Assembly: GCF_008642295.1 (NCBI RefSeq)
Contig: NZ_CP029190.1
Location: 930,001 to 994,000 of the forward strand
Source: Streptomyces venezuelae
GTDB lineage: Bacteria; Actinomycetota; Actinomycetes; Streptomycetales; Streptomycetaceae
Reading direction: 5' to 3'
DNA length: 64,000 nucleotides
The translations under genes were made by a program, and so were the position numbers. The first letter of the stretch is position 1. Each line of letters starts with the position of its first letter. The notes under the pieces were generated by a model, which saw nothing but the letters and a program-made list of their open reading frames with translations, was not told the origin of the DNA and did not search any database. Positions 56,101 through 63,074 of this stretch are shown here, one piece after another.

Positions 56101-57755
56101 CGGCGGACCCCGGCCAGGGCCCGGGCGGCCCGGGCGCGGTCAGGCCGGCCGCGCCGCCGGCCCCGCAGCGGAGCCGGCTACGGCTGTCGCTCCGCGAGCT
56201 GCCCTACGTACGCGATCACTGCGTGTACCAGCAGCCCGAGGACTGGACCGTGGATTCGGACCGGTTCCCGGTCGTGCCCATGACCACCATGCTGGAACTG
56301 GCGGCCGATGCCGCCCGCCGGCTGCACCCCGGCGGCACCCTCGTCGGCTACGAGGACGTCCGGGCCCTGCGCTGGCTCGCCGTGGAACCCGCCACCGAGA
56401 TCGAGGTGACCGCGCGCCCCGACGGCCCCGGGCGGGTGCGGGTCGCGCTCGGGGACTGTGCCGTGGTGGTGGTGCTGTTCGCGGAACGACACGACGCGCC
56501 GCCGCCCCCCGACCGCACCGCCCTCCGCGACCCAGGCCCCGCACCGGTGTCCGCCGAGGCGCTGTACCGGGACCGGTGGATGTTCCACGGTCCGGGGTTC
56601 GCCGGCGTCCACGAGGTGTCGGCGGTCGCCTCGGACGGTATCCGAGGGGTCCTGCGCGCCCTCCCCGCCCGCGGCGCACTGCTCGACGCCGCCGGTCAGC
56701 TCTTCGGGCACTGGATGCAACTCCGGCTGCCCGTGGACCGGTTGGTCTTCCCGGCCTCCGTGGACCGGATCCGGTTCCACGCCCCGCCGCCGGGCCCCGG
56801 CCGGCTCGTCCACGCCACCGCCCGGATCCGGGAGGTCCGCGACCTCACCGTGCGCGGCGACGTCGAGCTCCGTACGGACGGCGGAACCGTCTGGGCGCGG
56901 ATCGAGGGCTGGACCTACCGGCGGTTCGCCGCCGACGAGCGGGTCTGGCCGATGAAGTTCACCCCCGAGGTGTGCGGCATCGGCGAGCCCCAGCCGGGCG
57001 GCTGGTGCGCGGCCCGCCGCCGGTGGACCGATCCCGCCTCGCAGGAGCTGGTGATGCGCCGCTACCTCGGTGCCGCCGAGCGCGCGGCGTACGAGCGGCT
57101 GTCGCCGCGGGCCCGGCCCGCCTGGCTGCTGGGCCGGATCGCCGCCAAGGACGCACTGCGGCAGCTGCTGTGGGAGGGCGGGGCCGGGCCGGTGTTCCCG
57201 GCCGAGGTGCCCGTCGGGCACGATCCGGCGGGCCGGCCCGTCCCGGAGGGGCCGCTGGTCCACGGGGTCCGGCTGTCGATCGCCCACAAGGACCGGGTCG
57301 CCGTGGCCCTCGCGCACCGCACCGAGGCGGTGGGCATCGATGTGGAAGCCGTCACCGCCGATCCGGCGGCCCTGGTCCGGGTGGCGCTCGGCCCGGGCGA
57401 GCTGCGGCTGGCCGAGCGGATCGCCGCCCTGACCGGCACCGGGCCGGAGGCGGCCCTCACCGCCCTGTGGTGTGCGAAGGAGGCCGCTGCAAAGGCGGAG
57501 GGCGCCGGAATCGGCGGCCGGCCGCGCGACTGGGCCGTTGTGGACGTCCCGGCCCCGGACAGCCTGCTGGTGGTCTCCCCCGGCGGGCGCCGGCACCTGG
57601 TGCGGACCTCGGTCCTGTATCCGCTGCCCGCCGCGACCACCGCCACGACCGCCACCGCCTCCGAGTACGTCGTCGCCTGGACGGAGGTCCGCGTCCCGGC
57701 CGCCCCTTCCCCCATCGACCGCTTCCCCGTCACGGAGACCAGCCATGGATTCTGA
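53136..57755 (+). CDS. PUFA-synthase-like multienzyme: KS - AT - DH - phosphopantetheinyl transferase
   Basis: A 1539-residue synthase subunit. Domains: KS (about 10-480, Cys221 in DAACASSLLAVD), AT (about 614-880, Ser682 in AGHSLGEW), double-hotdog dehydratase (about 1010-1275; possible His1028 in DHCVYQQP, FHGPGF) and Sfp-type phosphopantetheinyl transferase (about 1305-1490; GIDVEAV with Asp1402, WCAKEAAAKAEG). The PPTase should load phosphopantetheine on the ACP of the first subunit and on the free ACP. No ACP or KR is present here, so it must work with its neighbours. GTG 53136 lies 8 nt inside the first synthase gene, and its end overlaps the ACP gene by 11 nt. Confidence 0.9.
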   Translation: MAELRRGPRPTDAAIVGMGAVFPGAADLAAYRRNLLAGADAIGEVPPGRWDPEVYYDPEGAAGPARSDRFYCRRGGFIDGLTAFEPTRFGIMPAAVEGAEPDQMLALQATAEAIADAGGEERLPADRSRIGVVLGRGGFMGVATARLDQRVRTAHQLVQTLREVAPELGEERIAGIRAAFQKALGPERPDASIGLVPSFTAARTANRLDFRGPAYTLDAACASSLLAVDQAVGLLAGRSCDAVVAGAVHHCHIATLWSVFTQLRALSPSERIRPFDRRADGTLLSEGTGVVLLKRLADAERDGDRIYAVVRGTGVAGDGRAASLMSPLVDGQVRALERAWRVAGLDPGAPDALGLLEAHGTGTPVGDAAELETLARVFGAGPAAGAAGGPRVGLGSVKSMLGHTMQASGMAGLIKAVLAVHEGVLLPTLHVEEPHEELARTRMRLVTAAEPWERERGTAPRRAGVNAFGFGGINTHVVLEEAPGGGAVTATAPVRRFLPLGGAQAAPPGPGARDDVLLLAADTPQELAARLAERSAEFGAAVHPPETYSDAGTDAGTEAGDRVGDGPCRLAVLGPTPQRLALAAKAVARGRPWRGRGEVWFTPEPLLGPRGGGRVAVLFPGLEPEFAPALDDVADRFGLPRPRLTGGSELMERALDAIGVGRFSARVLDLIGIEADLLAGHSLGEWAAMVVAGMYPEEAVDRFLGSLRPDSLEVPDLVYAALGCGARQAEAALHGLDGVVLSHDNCPHQSVVCGAPEQVRQVLERLRGEGVLGQEMPFRSGFHTPMWEPYLGQVRGAFARLPLRLPPSVPVWSATTGAPYPAEPEAVRALVVRHLLEPVDFRGLTLRLYEEEGVRAFVAAGPGSLPGFVEDTLRGREHLAVATSGPRRSGLEALRRTAAALWTEGLSPRWHLLTPGPAAPVGPARRRPGVQVALDLGSPLVRLTEPTTRPRPAAAPPGHGPGTPNRTRPPAMLSALDLDPEPPAGTAGPADPGQGPGGPGAVRPAAPPAPQRSRLRLSLRELPYVRDHCVYQQPEDWTVDSDRFPVVPMTTMLELAADAARRLHPGGTLVGYEDVRALRWLAVEPATEIEVTARPDGPGRVRVALGDCAVVVVLFAERHDAPPPPDRTALRDPGPAPVSAEALYRDRWMFHGPGFAGVHEVSAVASDGIRGVLRALPARGALLDAAGQLFGHWMQLRLPVDRLVFPASVDRIRFHAPPPGPGRLVHATARIREVRDLTVRGDVELRTDGGTVWARIEGWTYRRFAADERVWPMKFTPEVCGIGEPQPGGWCAARRRWTDPASQELVMRRYLGAAERAAYERLSPRARPAWLLGRIAAKDALRQLLWEGGAGPVFPAEVPVGHDPAGRPVPEGPLVHGVRLSIAHKDRVAVALAHRTEAVGIDVEAVTADPAALVRVALGPGELRLAERIAALTGTGPEAALTALWCAKEAAAKAEGAGIGGRPRDWAVVDVPAPDSLLVVSPGGRRHLVRTSVLYPLPAATTATTATASEYVVAWTEVRVPAAPSPIDRFPVTETSHGF

Positions 57756-58122
57756 CCGTTCCGACCGTCCTTCCCGATCCGCTTCCCCGCACACCGCCGA
57801 CATCCTCGCCGAGATCACCGCCATGCTCGTGGAGATCGTCGGCGACGAGTTCCTGCTGGCCGAGGAGGTCACCATGAGGACCACCTTCAACGAGGACCTG
57901 GCCCTGGAGAGCATCGAGTTCGTGGCCCTCGCCGAGCTGCTCCACCACCGGTACGGACAACAGGTCGACCTGATGGGCTTCCTCGCCGAGAAGGACATGG
58001 AGGCGATTCTGGCCATGTCGGTCGGGGAGCTGGTCGAGCACATCGGCCGGGTCACCCAGGCCGCACTCTCCCGCCCGCACCGGGCCGGCCTCTCCGCCCC
58101 CTCCCCCGCCGCGGCCGGCTGA
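57745..58122 (+). CDS. Stand-alone acyl carrier protein
   Basis: A 125-residue acyl carrier protein. Residues 18-98 form the ACP bundle, with the phosphopantetheine site in DLALESIEFVAL (Ser56); the usual DSL is changed to ESI. The N-terminus (about 17 residues) and the Ala/Pro-rich C-terminal tail (about 24 residues) are extensions. It could carry the starter, a side chain or the finished acyl group to the downstream hydrolase or glycosyltransferase, loaded by the PPTase domain of the preceding protein. The ATG overlaps the end of the upstream synthase gene by 11 nt. Confidence 0.88.
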   Translation: MDSDRSDRPSRSASPHTADILAEITAMLVEIVGDEFLLAEEVTMRTTFNEDLALESIEFVALAELLHHRYGQQVDLMGFLAEKDMEAILAMSVGELVEHIGRVTQAALSRPHRAGLSAPSPAAAG

Positions 58123-58129
58123 GCCCGCC

Positions 58130-58954
58130 ATGGCCGAGGTATCCGCCAACGGGCTCCGCTTCCACGTACAGCGACTGCCCGCCCCCGAGGACGCCGCCTC
58201 CGCCCGGCCCGTGGTGGTCTTCCTGCACGGGCTGGTCGTCGACAACCTGTCCTCCTTCTACTGCCCGCTCGCCGTCCCGGTCGCCCGGTCCGGCCACGAG
58301 GCAGTCCTCTACGACCTGCGCGGACACGGCCGCAGCGAACGGCCCGCCGCCGGGTACGACAGTGCGACGGCCATCCGGGACCTCGTCGCCCTCCTCACCG
58401 CGCTCGGCTTGGGGCACCGGCCGGTGCATCTGGTCGGCAACAGCTACGGCGGCACCCTCGCCGTGCACGCCGCACTGGCCCGGCCGGACCTCGTCGTCGG
58501 CCTCACCCTGCTCGAACCCCCGCTCAGCGGGGCCTGGGTGGAGAACATGGTCGACACCCTGTCGGCCGCCGCGCTCAGCCTGGAGGACAGTGAGGTCCCG
58601 GGCGAGTTGCGCTCGCTGCGGCTGCGCAAGGCCGCCAATCTGACCGCCATCGCCGATCGACTCCTCAACCGCACCACGCTCATCGACGACATCGCGGCCG
58701 GCCGCACCTTCACCGCGGCCGACTACCGGCGGCTGTCCTGCCCGGTGCTGATCGTATGCGGGGAGCACTCGGAACTGGTGCCGGGTGCACTGGAGTTGGA
58801 GCGGCACGCGGACCGCTGTTCGGTGGAGATCCTGCCCGGTCTCGGGCATGACGTCCTGAAGGAGAGCAGCGGCGCCCTGCGCAAGGCCGTGCTCGCGCAC
58901 CTCGACGAGGTGGCAGCCGCCGACGGCCGCCGGGCGGGGGCGCTGGTGCCGTGA
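58130..58954 (+). CDS. Alpha/beta-hydrolase, possible acyl-transfer or release enzyme
   Basis: A 274-residue alpha/beta-hydrolase with an oxyanion HGLVVDN region, DLRGHGRSE, nucleophile elbow GNSYGG (Ser105) and catalytic His240 in GLGHD. The normal acid in GxHD is replaced: the segment reads CGEHSELV, with Ser214 where Asp is usual and Glu215 next to it. The synthase has no thioesterase domain, so this enzyme may release or transfer the acyl chain from the ACP. The acid change may mean an unusual triad or another role. It lies 7 bp after the ACP gene and overlaps the glycosyltransferase gene by 4 nt. Confidence 0.85.
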   Translation: MAEVSANGLRFHVQRLPAPEDAASARPVVVFLHGLVVDNLSSFYCPLAVPVARSGHEAVLYDLRGHGRSERPAAGYDSATAIRDLVALLTALGLGHRPVHLVGNSYGGTLAVHAALARPDLVVGLTLLEPPLSGAWVENMVDTLSAAALSLEDSEVPGELRSLRLRKAANLTAIADRLLNRTTLIDDIAAGRTFTAADYRRLSCPVLIVCGEHSELVPGALELERHADRCSVEILPGLGHDVLKESSGALRKAVLAHLDEVAAADGRRAGALVP

Positions 58955-60138
58955 AGATCCTCTTCGTCGTCCCGCCGCTGGCCGGACACGTCAATCCGAC
59001 GGTCGCCGTCGGCTCCGAACTCGCCGGCCGCGGCCACGAGGTCGCCTGGACCGGGCCGGCCGGGGTGCTTTCGGGACTGCTGCCCGGCCACGCCCGGATC
59101 CTGCCGGCCGGTGATCTGGCCGGCGACTCGTACGTCTCCCTGCACGAGCGGTGGCGGGATCTGCGCGGGGTGCGGGCGCTGCAGTTCCTCTGGGAGGAGG
59201 CGCTGGTGCCGCTGGCCCGGGCCATGGTGCCGGGGGTCACCGAGGCCGTGCGCACCTTCCGCCCGGATGTGGTGGTCGCCGACCAGCAGGCGCTGGCCGG
59301 GCCGGTCGTGGCGCGCCGGCTGAAGGTGCCGTGGGCGACCTCCGCGAGCACCTCGGCGGAACTGACCGGACCGTTCGAGGGGTTCCCCAAGGTCGGGGAG
59401 TGGGTGGCGGCGCAGATCGCCGGACTGCTCGCCGAGTTCCCCGGCGGCGCGGAGGCCGCCGACTGGGACCCGCGGTTCTCGGAGCGGCTGGTGCTGGTGT
59501 TCTCCACTCCCGAACTGGTGGGCAGGGAACGGGATTTCGCGGGCCATTACGCCTTCGTGGGCCCCGCCTTCGGCTCGCGTCCGCCTTCCCCCGGCTTCCC
59601 CTGGCGGCAGCTCGATCCCGACCGCCGCCGGGTGCTGGTCTCCCTGGGCACGCTCAACCGGGAGGCCGGTGGCCGGTTCTACGCCGCCGTGCTCGGCGCG
59701 GCGGAGCGGCTGGCCGGATCCGGGGTCCAGCTGGTCCTGGCAGCACCGGCCGCTTTGGTCCACAGCGTGGCCGGGGGCCCGCTGCCGGACGGCCTGCTCC
59801 TCCGGGAGACCGTGCCGCAGCTGGAGCTGCTGCCGCACCTCGACGCGGTGGTCAGCCACGGCGGCCACAACACGGTGTGCGAGACCCTCGCCCACGGGCT
59901 GCCGCTGGTCCTCGCACCCATCCGGGACGACCAGCCGATCGTGGCCCAGCAGGTCGTCGATGCGGGGGCGGGGGTTCGGGTGCGGTTCGGCCGGACCCGC
60001 GCCGAGGAACTGCGGGACGCGCTCACGGCCGTGCTGGACGAGCCCGGCCCGCGCCGGGCCGCCCGGCGCATCCAGGCCTCCTTCGCCGCGGCGGGCGGAG
60101 CCGCCGCCGCGGCCGACCATGTGGAGAAGCTGATATGA
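58951..60138 (+). CDS. Family-1-like glycosyltransferase
   Basis: A 395-residue GT-B enzyme of the macrolide/UDP-glycosyltransferase type: N-terminal acceptor domain (ILFVVPPLAGHVNP, residues 3-16) and a C-terminal donor domain with SHGGHNTVCETLAHGLPLVLAPIRDDQPIVAQQV (about 308-341). It should add a sugar from an NDP-sugar to a small acceptor, here most likely the acyl product of the synthase. GTG 58951 overlaps the hydrolase stop (GTGA), and the end overlaps the methyltransferase gene as ATGA. Confidence 0.9.
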   Translation: MKILFVVPPLAGHVNPTVAVGSELAGRGHEVAWTGPAGVLSGLLPGHARILPAGDLAGDSYVSLHERWRDLRGVRALQFLWEEALVPLARAMVPGVTEAVRTFRPDVVVADQQALAGPVVARRLKVPWATSASTSAELTGPFEGFPKVGEWVAAQIAGLLAEFPGGAEAADWDPRFSERLVLVFSTPELVGRERDFAGHYAFVGPAFGSRPPSPGFPWRQLDPDRRRVLVSLGTLNREAGGRFYAAVLGAAERLAGSGVQLVLAAPAALVHSVAGGPLPDGLLLRETVPQLELLPHLDAVVSHGGHNTVCETLAHGLPLVLAPIRDDQPIVAQQVVDAGAGVRVRFGRTRAEELRDALTAVLDEPGPRRAARRIQASFAAAGGAAAAADHVEKLI

Positions 60139-62084
60139 CGCCGCCCTTCCCCCCGACCAGGCCGACCGGGCCGACCGGGCACGCCAAACCGGCCCGCGGC
60201 TCCGTTCCGTGGGTGTCGCTGGCGCTGATCACCGCGCTCGGCGCCGGAACCGTACGGGCCCGGCAGCGGCTGCGCGCCCTGCCGGTACTGCCCGCCGCCA
60301 CCGGCCCCACCGGCTCCCCCGGTGCCGCCCTCCTGCCGCGGCCGGCCGGCTGGTACCTGATCACCGCGCCGGGGGTCGAGGCCGACGCGGCCACCTTCCT
60401 GGCCGCCTGCGCGTACGCCGACCGGCAGGGCCTGCGGGTGCTCGACCTGGTCCCGGCGGACCTGCCCGCCGAGCAGGCCCTCGGGCTGCTGCGGCTGGTG
60501 GACCCCGCCGCCTATCCGCTGGACCGGCTGGCGGAGGGCCGGGGCGCCGGGTACGCCGTACTGGTCGCCGAGGACGTCCTGGACCGCGGCGGCCCCGGCG
60601 ACTGGACGTCGGCGACGGCACCGCGCACCCGCGCGGAACTTCTCGCCCTGGTACGGCGGTTGAAGGAGTTCGCCCCGGCCGCCACCGGGCTGGCCGTCGC
60701 CCCCGGGCTGCGCTGTGGCCCGGGCTCCCAACCGGCGGACCGGGCCGCCGAGCTCCGGGCCCAGGGGCTGCCGCCGGGTCCGCTGGCCGGTGCCCAGCTC
60801 GCCGGGCTGGGCGCGCTCACGGCCGGATGCCTCCGGCAGGGTCGCTGGGGTGCGCTGGCCGCGGCCCTGTACTGGCTCCAGCCCTACGCCGTACTCGGCG
60901 GGCGGCGCGGGCCGCTGCGGCCGGCCGATCTGGCCCGGGCCACCGCGGCGCGGCCCTGGCACTCCCTCCGCGCGGCCCTCCGTACCGCCGGCGCCGCCCC
61001 AACGCCCGGCCCCGGCCCCGACGGGGTCCCGAACGGCGACGGTCCGGACCCCGCCGCCGCCTACCGGGTCGAACTGGCCGCCGGCACCGACCGGTTCTTC
61101 GAGGCCCGCCGCTGCGACTGCCCCTGGTGCGGTTCCGAGCAGCTCGCCGTCCTCGTCCGGGTGCCGGACCTGCTCCAGGGCAAGCCCGGCCGGTTCGTCC
61201 TCGAACGGTGCGGCGACTGCGGGCACGTCTTCCAGAACCCGCGGCTGACCCCGGAGGGTCTGGACTTCTACTACCGGGACTTCTACGAGGGCCACGGCGG
61301 CGAAGGCGCGGGCACGGTCTTCGGCCGGCTGGGCGAGTCGTACCGGCGGCGGGCCTCGATGGTCCGGCCGTACGCCCCGCCCGCCGGACCCGCGTCCTGG
61401 CTCGATGTCGGCACCGGCCACGGGCACTTCTGCAATGCCGCGCGCGCCGTGTGGCCGGACACCCGGTTCGACGGGCTGGACATGGGCGAGGGGGTGCGGG
61501 CGGCGGAGCTGCGCGGCTGGGCCGGGACCGGATACCAGGGCCAGTTCCCGGAGTTCGCGGTGAAGCTGGCCGGCCAGTACGAGGTGGTCAGCATGTTCCA
61601 CTACCTGGAGCACACCCGCGACCCGCTGACCGAGATCGACACGGCGGCGACGGTGCTCGCCCCCGGCGGCCATCTGCTGATCGAACTGCCCGATCCGCAA
61701 TCGCGGATGGCCCGGCTCCTCGGACCGGCCTGGCTGCCCTGGTTCCAGCCGCAGCACCAGCACCTGATCCCGGCCGCCAACCTGCGGGAGGCACTGGCCG
61801 AGCGCGGGTTCACCGTGCTGGCCGAGGAACACGGCCCGGCGCACCAGGGCAACGACTTCTTCGGCGCGGTGGCCCTGACCGTGACCCGGCTGGCACCGGA
61901 TCCGGACAGCCCGTGGGCCGTCCGCACCACGCCGGGGCGCCGTGCGCTGCGGCATGCGGTGCGGGTCGCGGCCCTGCCCTGCTTCGTGGCCGCGGCCGGG
62001 CTCGACGCGGTCCGTTCCGCGGTCGCCCGGGTCACCGACGGCGGCAACGCCTACCGGATGCTGGCCCGCAGGGACGAGGAGTGA
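60135..62084 (+). CDS. Two-part protein: unknown N-terminal domain plus zinc-ribbon SAM methyltransferase
   Basis: A 649-residue fusion. Residues 1-300 start with a Pro-rich tail and a hydrophobic stretch, then a domain I do not recognise (GWYLITAPGVEADAATFLAACAYADRQGLRVLDLVP). From about residue 325 a four-Cys knuckle (CPWCG, CGDCG) leads into a class I methyltransferase (WLDVGTGHGHFC with Asp424; LLIELPDPQSRMARLLG) of the type that acts on sugars or carboxyl groups. It may methylate the sugar added by the upstream glycosyltransferase or the acyl product, but the target is unknown. The N-terminal region could be a second, non-homologous catalytic or binding domain. Confidence 0.75.
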   Translation: MTPPFPPTRPTGPTGHAKPARGSVPWVSLALITALGAGTVRARQRLRALPVLPAATGPTGSPGAALLPRPAGWYLITAPGVEADAATFLAACAYADRQGLRVLDLVPADLPAEQALGLLRLVDPAAYPLDRLAEGRGAGYAVLVAEDVLDRGGPGDWTSATAPRTRAELLALVRRLKEFAPAATGLAVAPGLRCGPGSQPADRAAELRAQGLPPGPLAGAQLAGLGALTAGCLRQGRWGALAAALYWLQPYAVLGGRRGPLRPADLARATAARPWHSLRAALRTAGAAPTPGPGPDGVPNGDGPDPAAAYRVELAAGTDRFFEARRCDCPWCGSEQLAVLVRVPDLLQGKPGRFVLERCGDCGHVFQNPRLTPEGLDFYYRDFYEGHGGEGAGTVFGRLGESYRRRASMVRPYAPPAGPASWLDVGTGHGHFCNAARAVWPDTRFDGLDMGEGVRAAELRGWAGTGYQGQFPEFAVKLAGQYEVVSMFHYLEHTRDPLTEIDTAATVLAPGGHLLIELPDPQSRMARLLGPAWLPWFQPQHQHLIPAANLREALAERGFTVLAEEHGPAHQGNDFFGAVALTVTRLAPDPDSPWAVRTTPGRRALRHAVRVAALPCFVAAAGLDAVRSAVARVTDGGNAYRMLARRDEE

Positions 62085-62089
62085 GCGCG

Positions 62090-63037
62090 GTGACCGCGGA
62101 TGCGCAGGACCTGGCCCGCCGGGCCACCGCCGACCCCTTGTTCCGGCTGGCCGCGTACGCCCTGGAGGCGGCGCACGGCCGCCCGCCCGCGGCGGTGTGG
62201 AGCGCCCCGCACGCCTTCCATCTGGCGCCCGGGCTGGTGGCGGCGGCCGGCTGGCCGGTGGCCGCCGCTGCGGCACCCCGTACGGACGGCCTGGTGCGGC
62301 TGAGCTCGCTGAGCCATCCCGCGCACAGCTGCGATCTGCCCCTCGAACCGGCGGGCGGCGGGGACCCCGAGCGGCTTGCCGCGGTCCCGGACTGGGCCGC
62401 CCGGCCGTACCGGCTGCTGCGGGCGCTGGCCCGGGCCGGGTACGGAGCCGGGGGGACCGATCTGCATGTGCAGAGCTCGCTCACCCCGGCCGCCGGGCTG
62501 GCCACCGCCGAACCGGCGGACTGCGCCATCGCACTGGCCGTGGCCGACGTCCACGGGGCGGCCCTGCCCCGGCCCGAAGACCCGGCCCGCGAGGAACCGG
62601 CTCGCGAAGACCCGGCCCGCGAGGAGCTGGCCCGGCTGATGGATGCGGCACTGCCCGGCGGGGACCCTGCGCTGCGCCGGGCCGTGCTGTTCGCCCGCCC
62701 CGGCCGGGCGCTGCTGCTCGACCCCGCCGGTCCGGCCCGCCCGGTCGCGTTCGACCCGCCGGCCTCCGGTGCGCGGCTGGTGCTGATGGCCGTACGCGGG
62801 GAGCCGTCGGAGTGGGCCGGGGAGCTGGGGCGGGCCATGGAGTGTGCCCGGCGGGCCGGGGCGCTGAGCGCCTGGCCGCCCGGGGAACGGCCCGGGCGCA
62901 GCGCGTTGGTGCTGCTCCCGCAGGACCGGGTGCCGGCGGTTCGGGCCGGGGTCTCGGCGGAGTTCCGCGACCGCGGCCGGCCGGTGCCGCGGTTCCTGAA
63001 CATCGCCGTGGCCGGTGCGGCCCGGCGCGCGGAATGA
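62090..63037 (+). CDS. Degenerate galactokinase-fold (GHMP) protein
   Basis: A 315-residue protein that aligns by eye with galactokinase along its length: a VAAAAAPRTDGLVRLSSLSHP strand region, GTDLHVQSSL, an LLLDPAGPARPVAFDPP region and the C-terminal ALVLLPQDRVPAVRAGVSAEFRDRG. However, the NLIGEHTDY motif is absent, the ATP loop PxGAGLSSS is replaced by TPAAGLATAEP (Gly136), and CGIMDQ with the catalytic Asp is missing. An acidic AREEPAREDPAREE repeat replaces part of the middle. It is probably not a kinase; a structural or sugar-binding role is inference. GTG 62090 is chosen because GAGGAG lies 8 bases upstream; GTG 62081 is directly on that site. Confidence 0.6.
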   Translation: MTADAQDLARRATADPLFRLAAYALEAAHGRPPAAVWSAPHAFHLAPGLVAAAGWPVAAAAAPRTDGLVRLSSLSHPAHSCDLPLEPAGGGDPERLAAVPDWAARPYRLLRALARAGYGAGGTDLHVQSSLTPAAGLATAEPADCAIALAVADVHGAALPRPEDPAREEPAREDPAREELARLMDAALPGGDPALRRAVLFARPGRALLLDPAGPARPVAFDPPASGARLVLMAVRGEPSEWAGELGRAMECARRAGALSAWPPGERPGRSALVLLPQDRVPAVRAGVSAEFRDRGRPVPRFLNIAVAGAARRAE

Positions 63038-63074
63038 CCCGTACCACCCATCACCCTCGAGGAGTACCCCTCTC

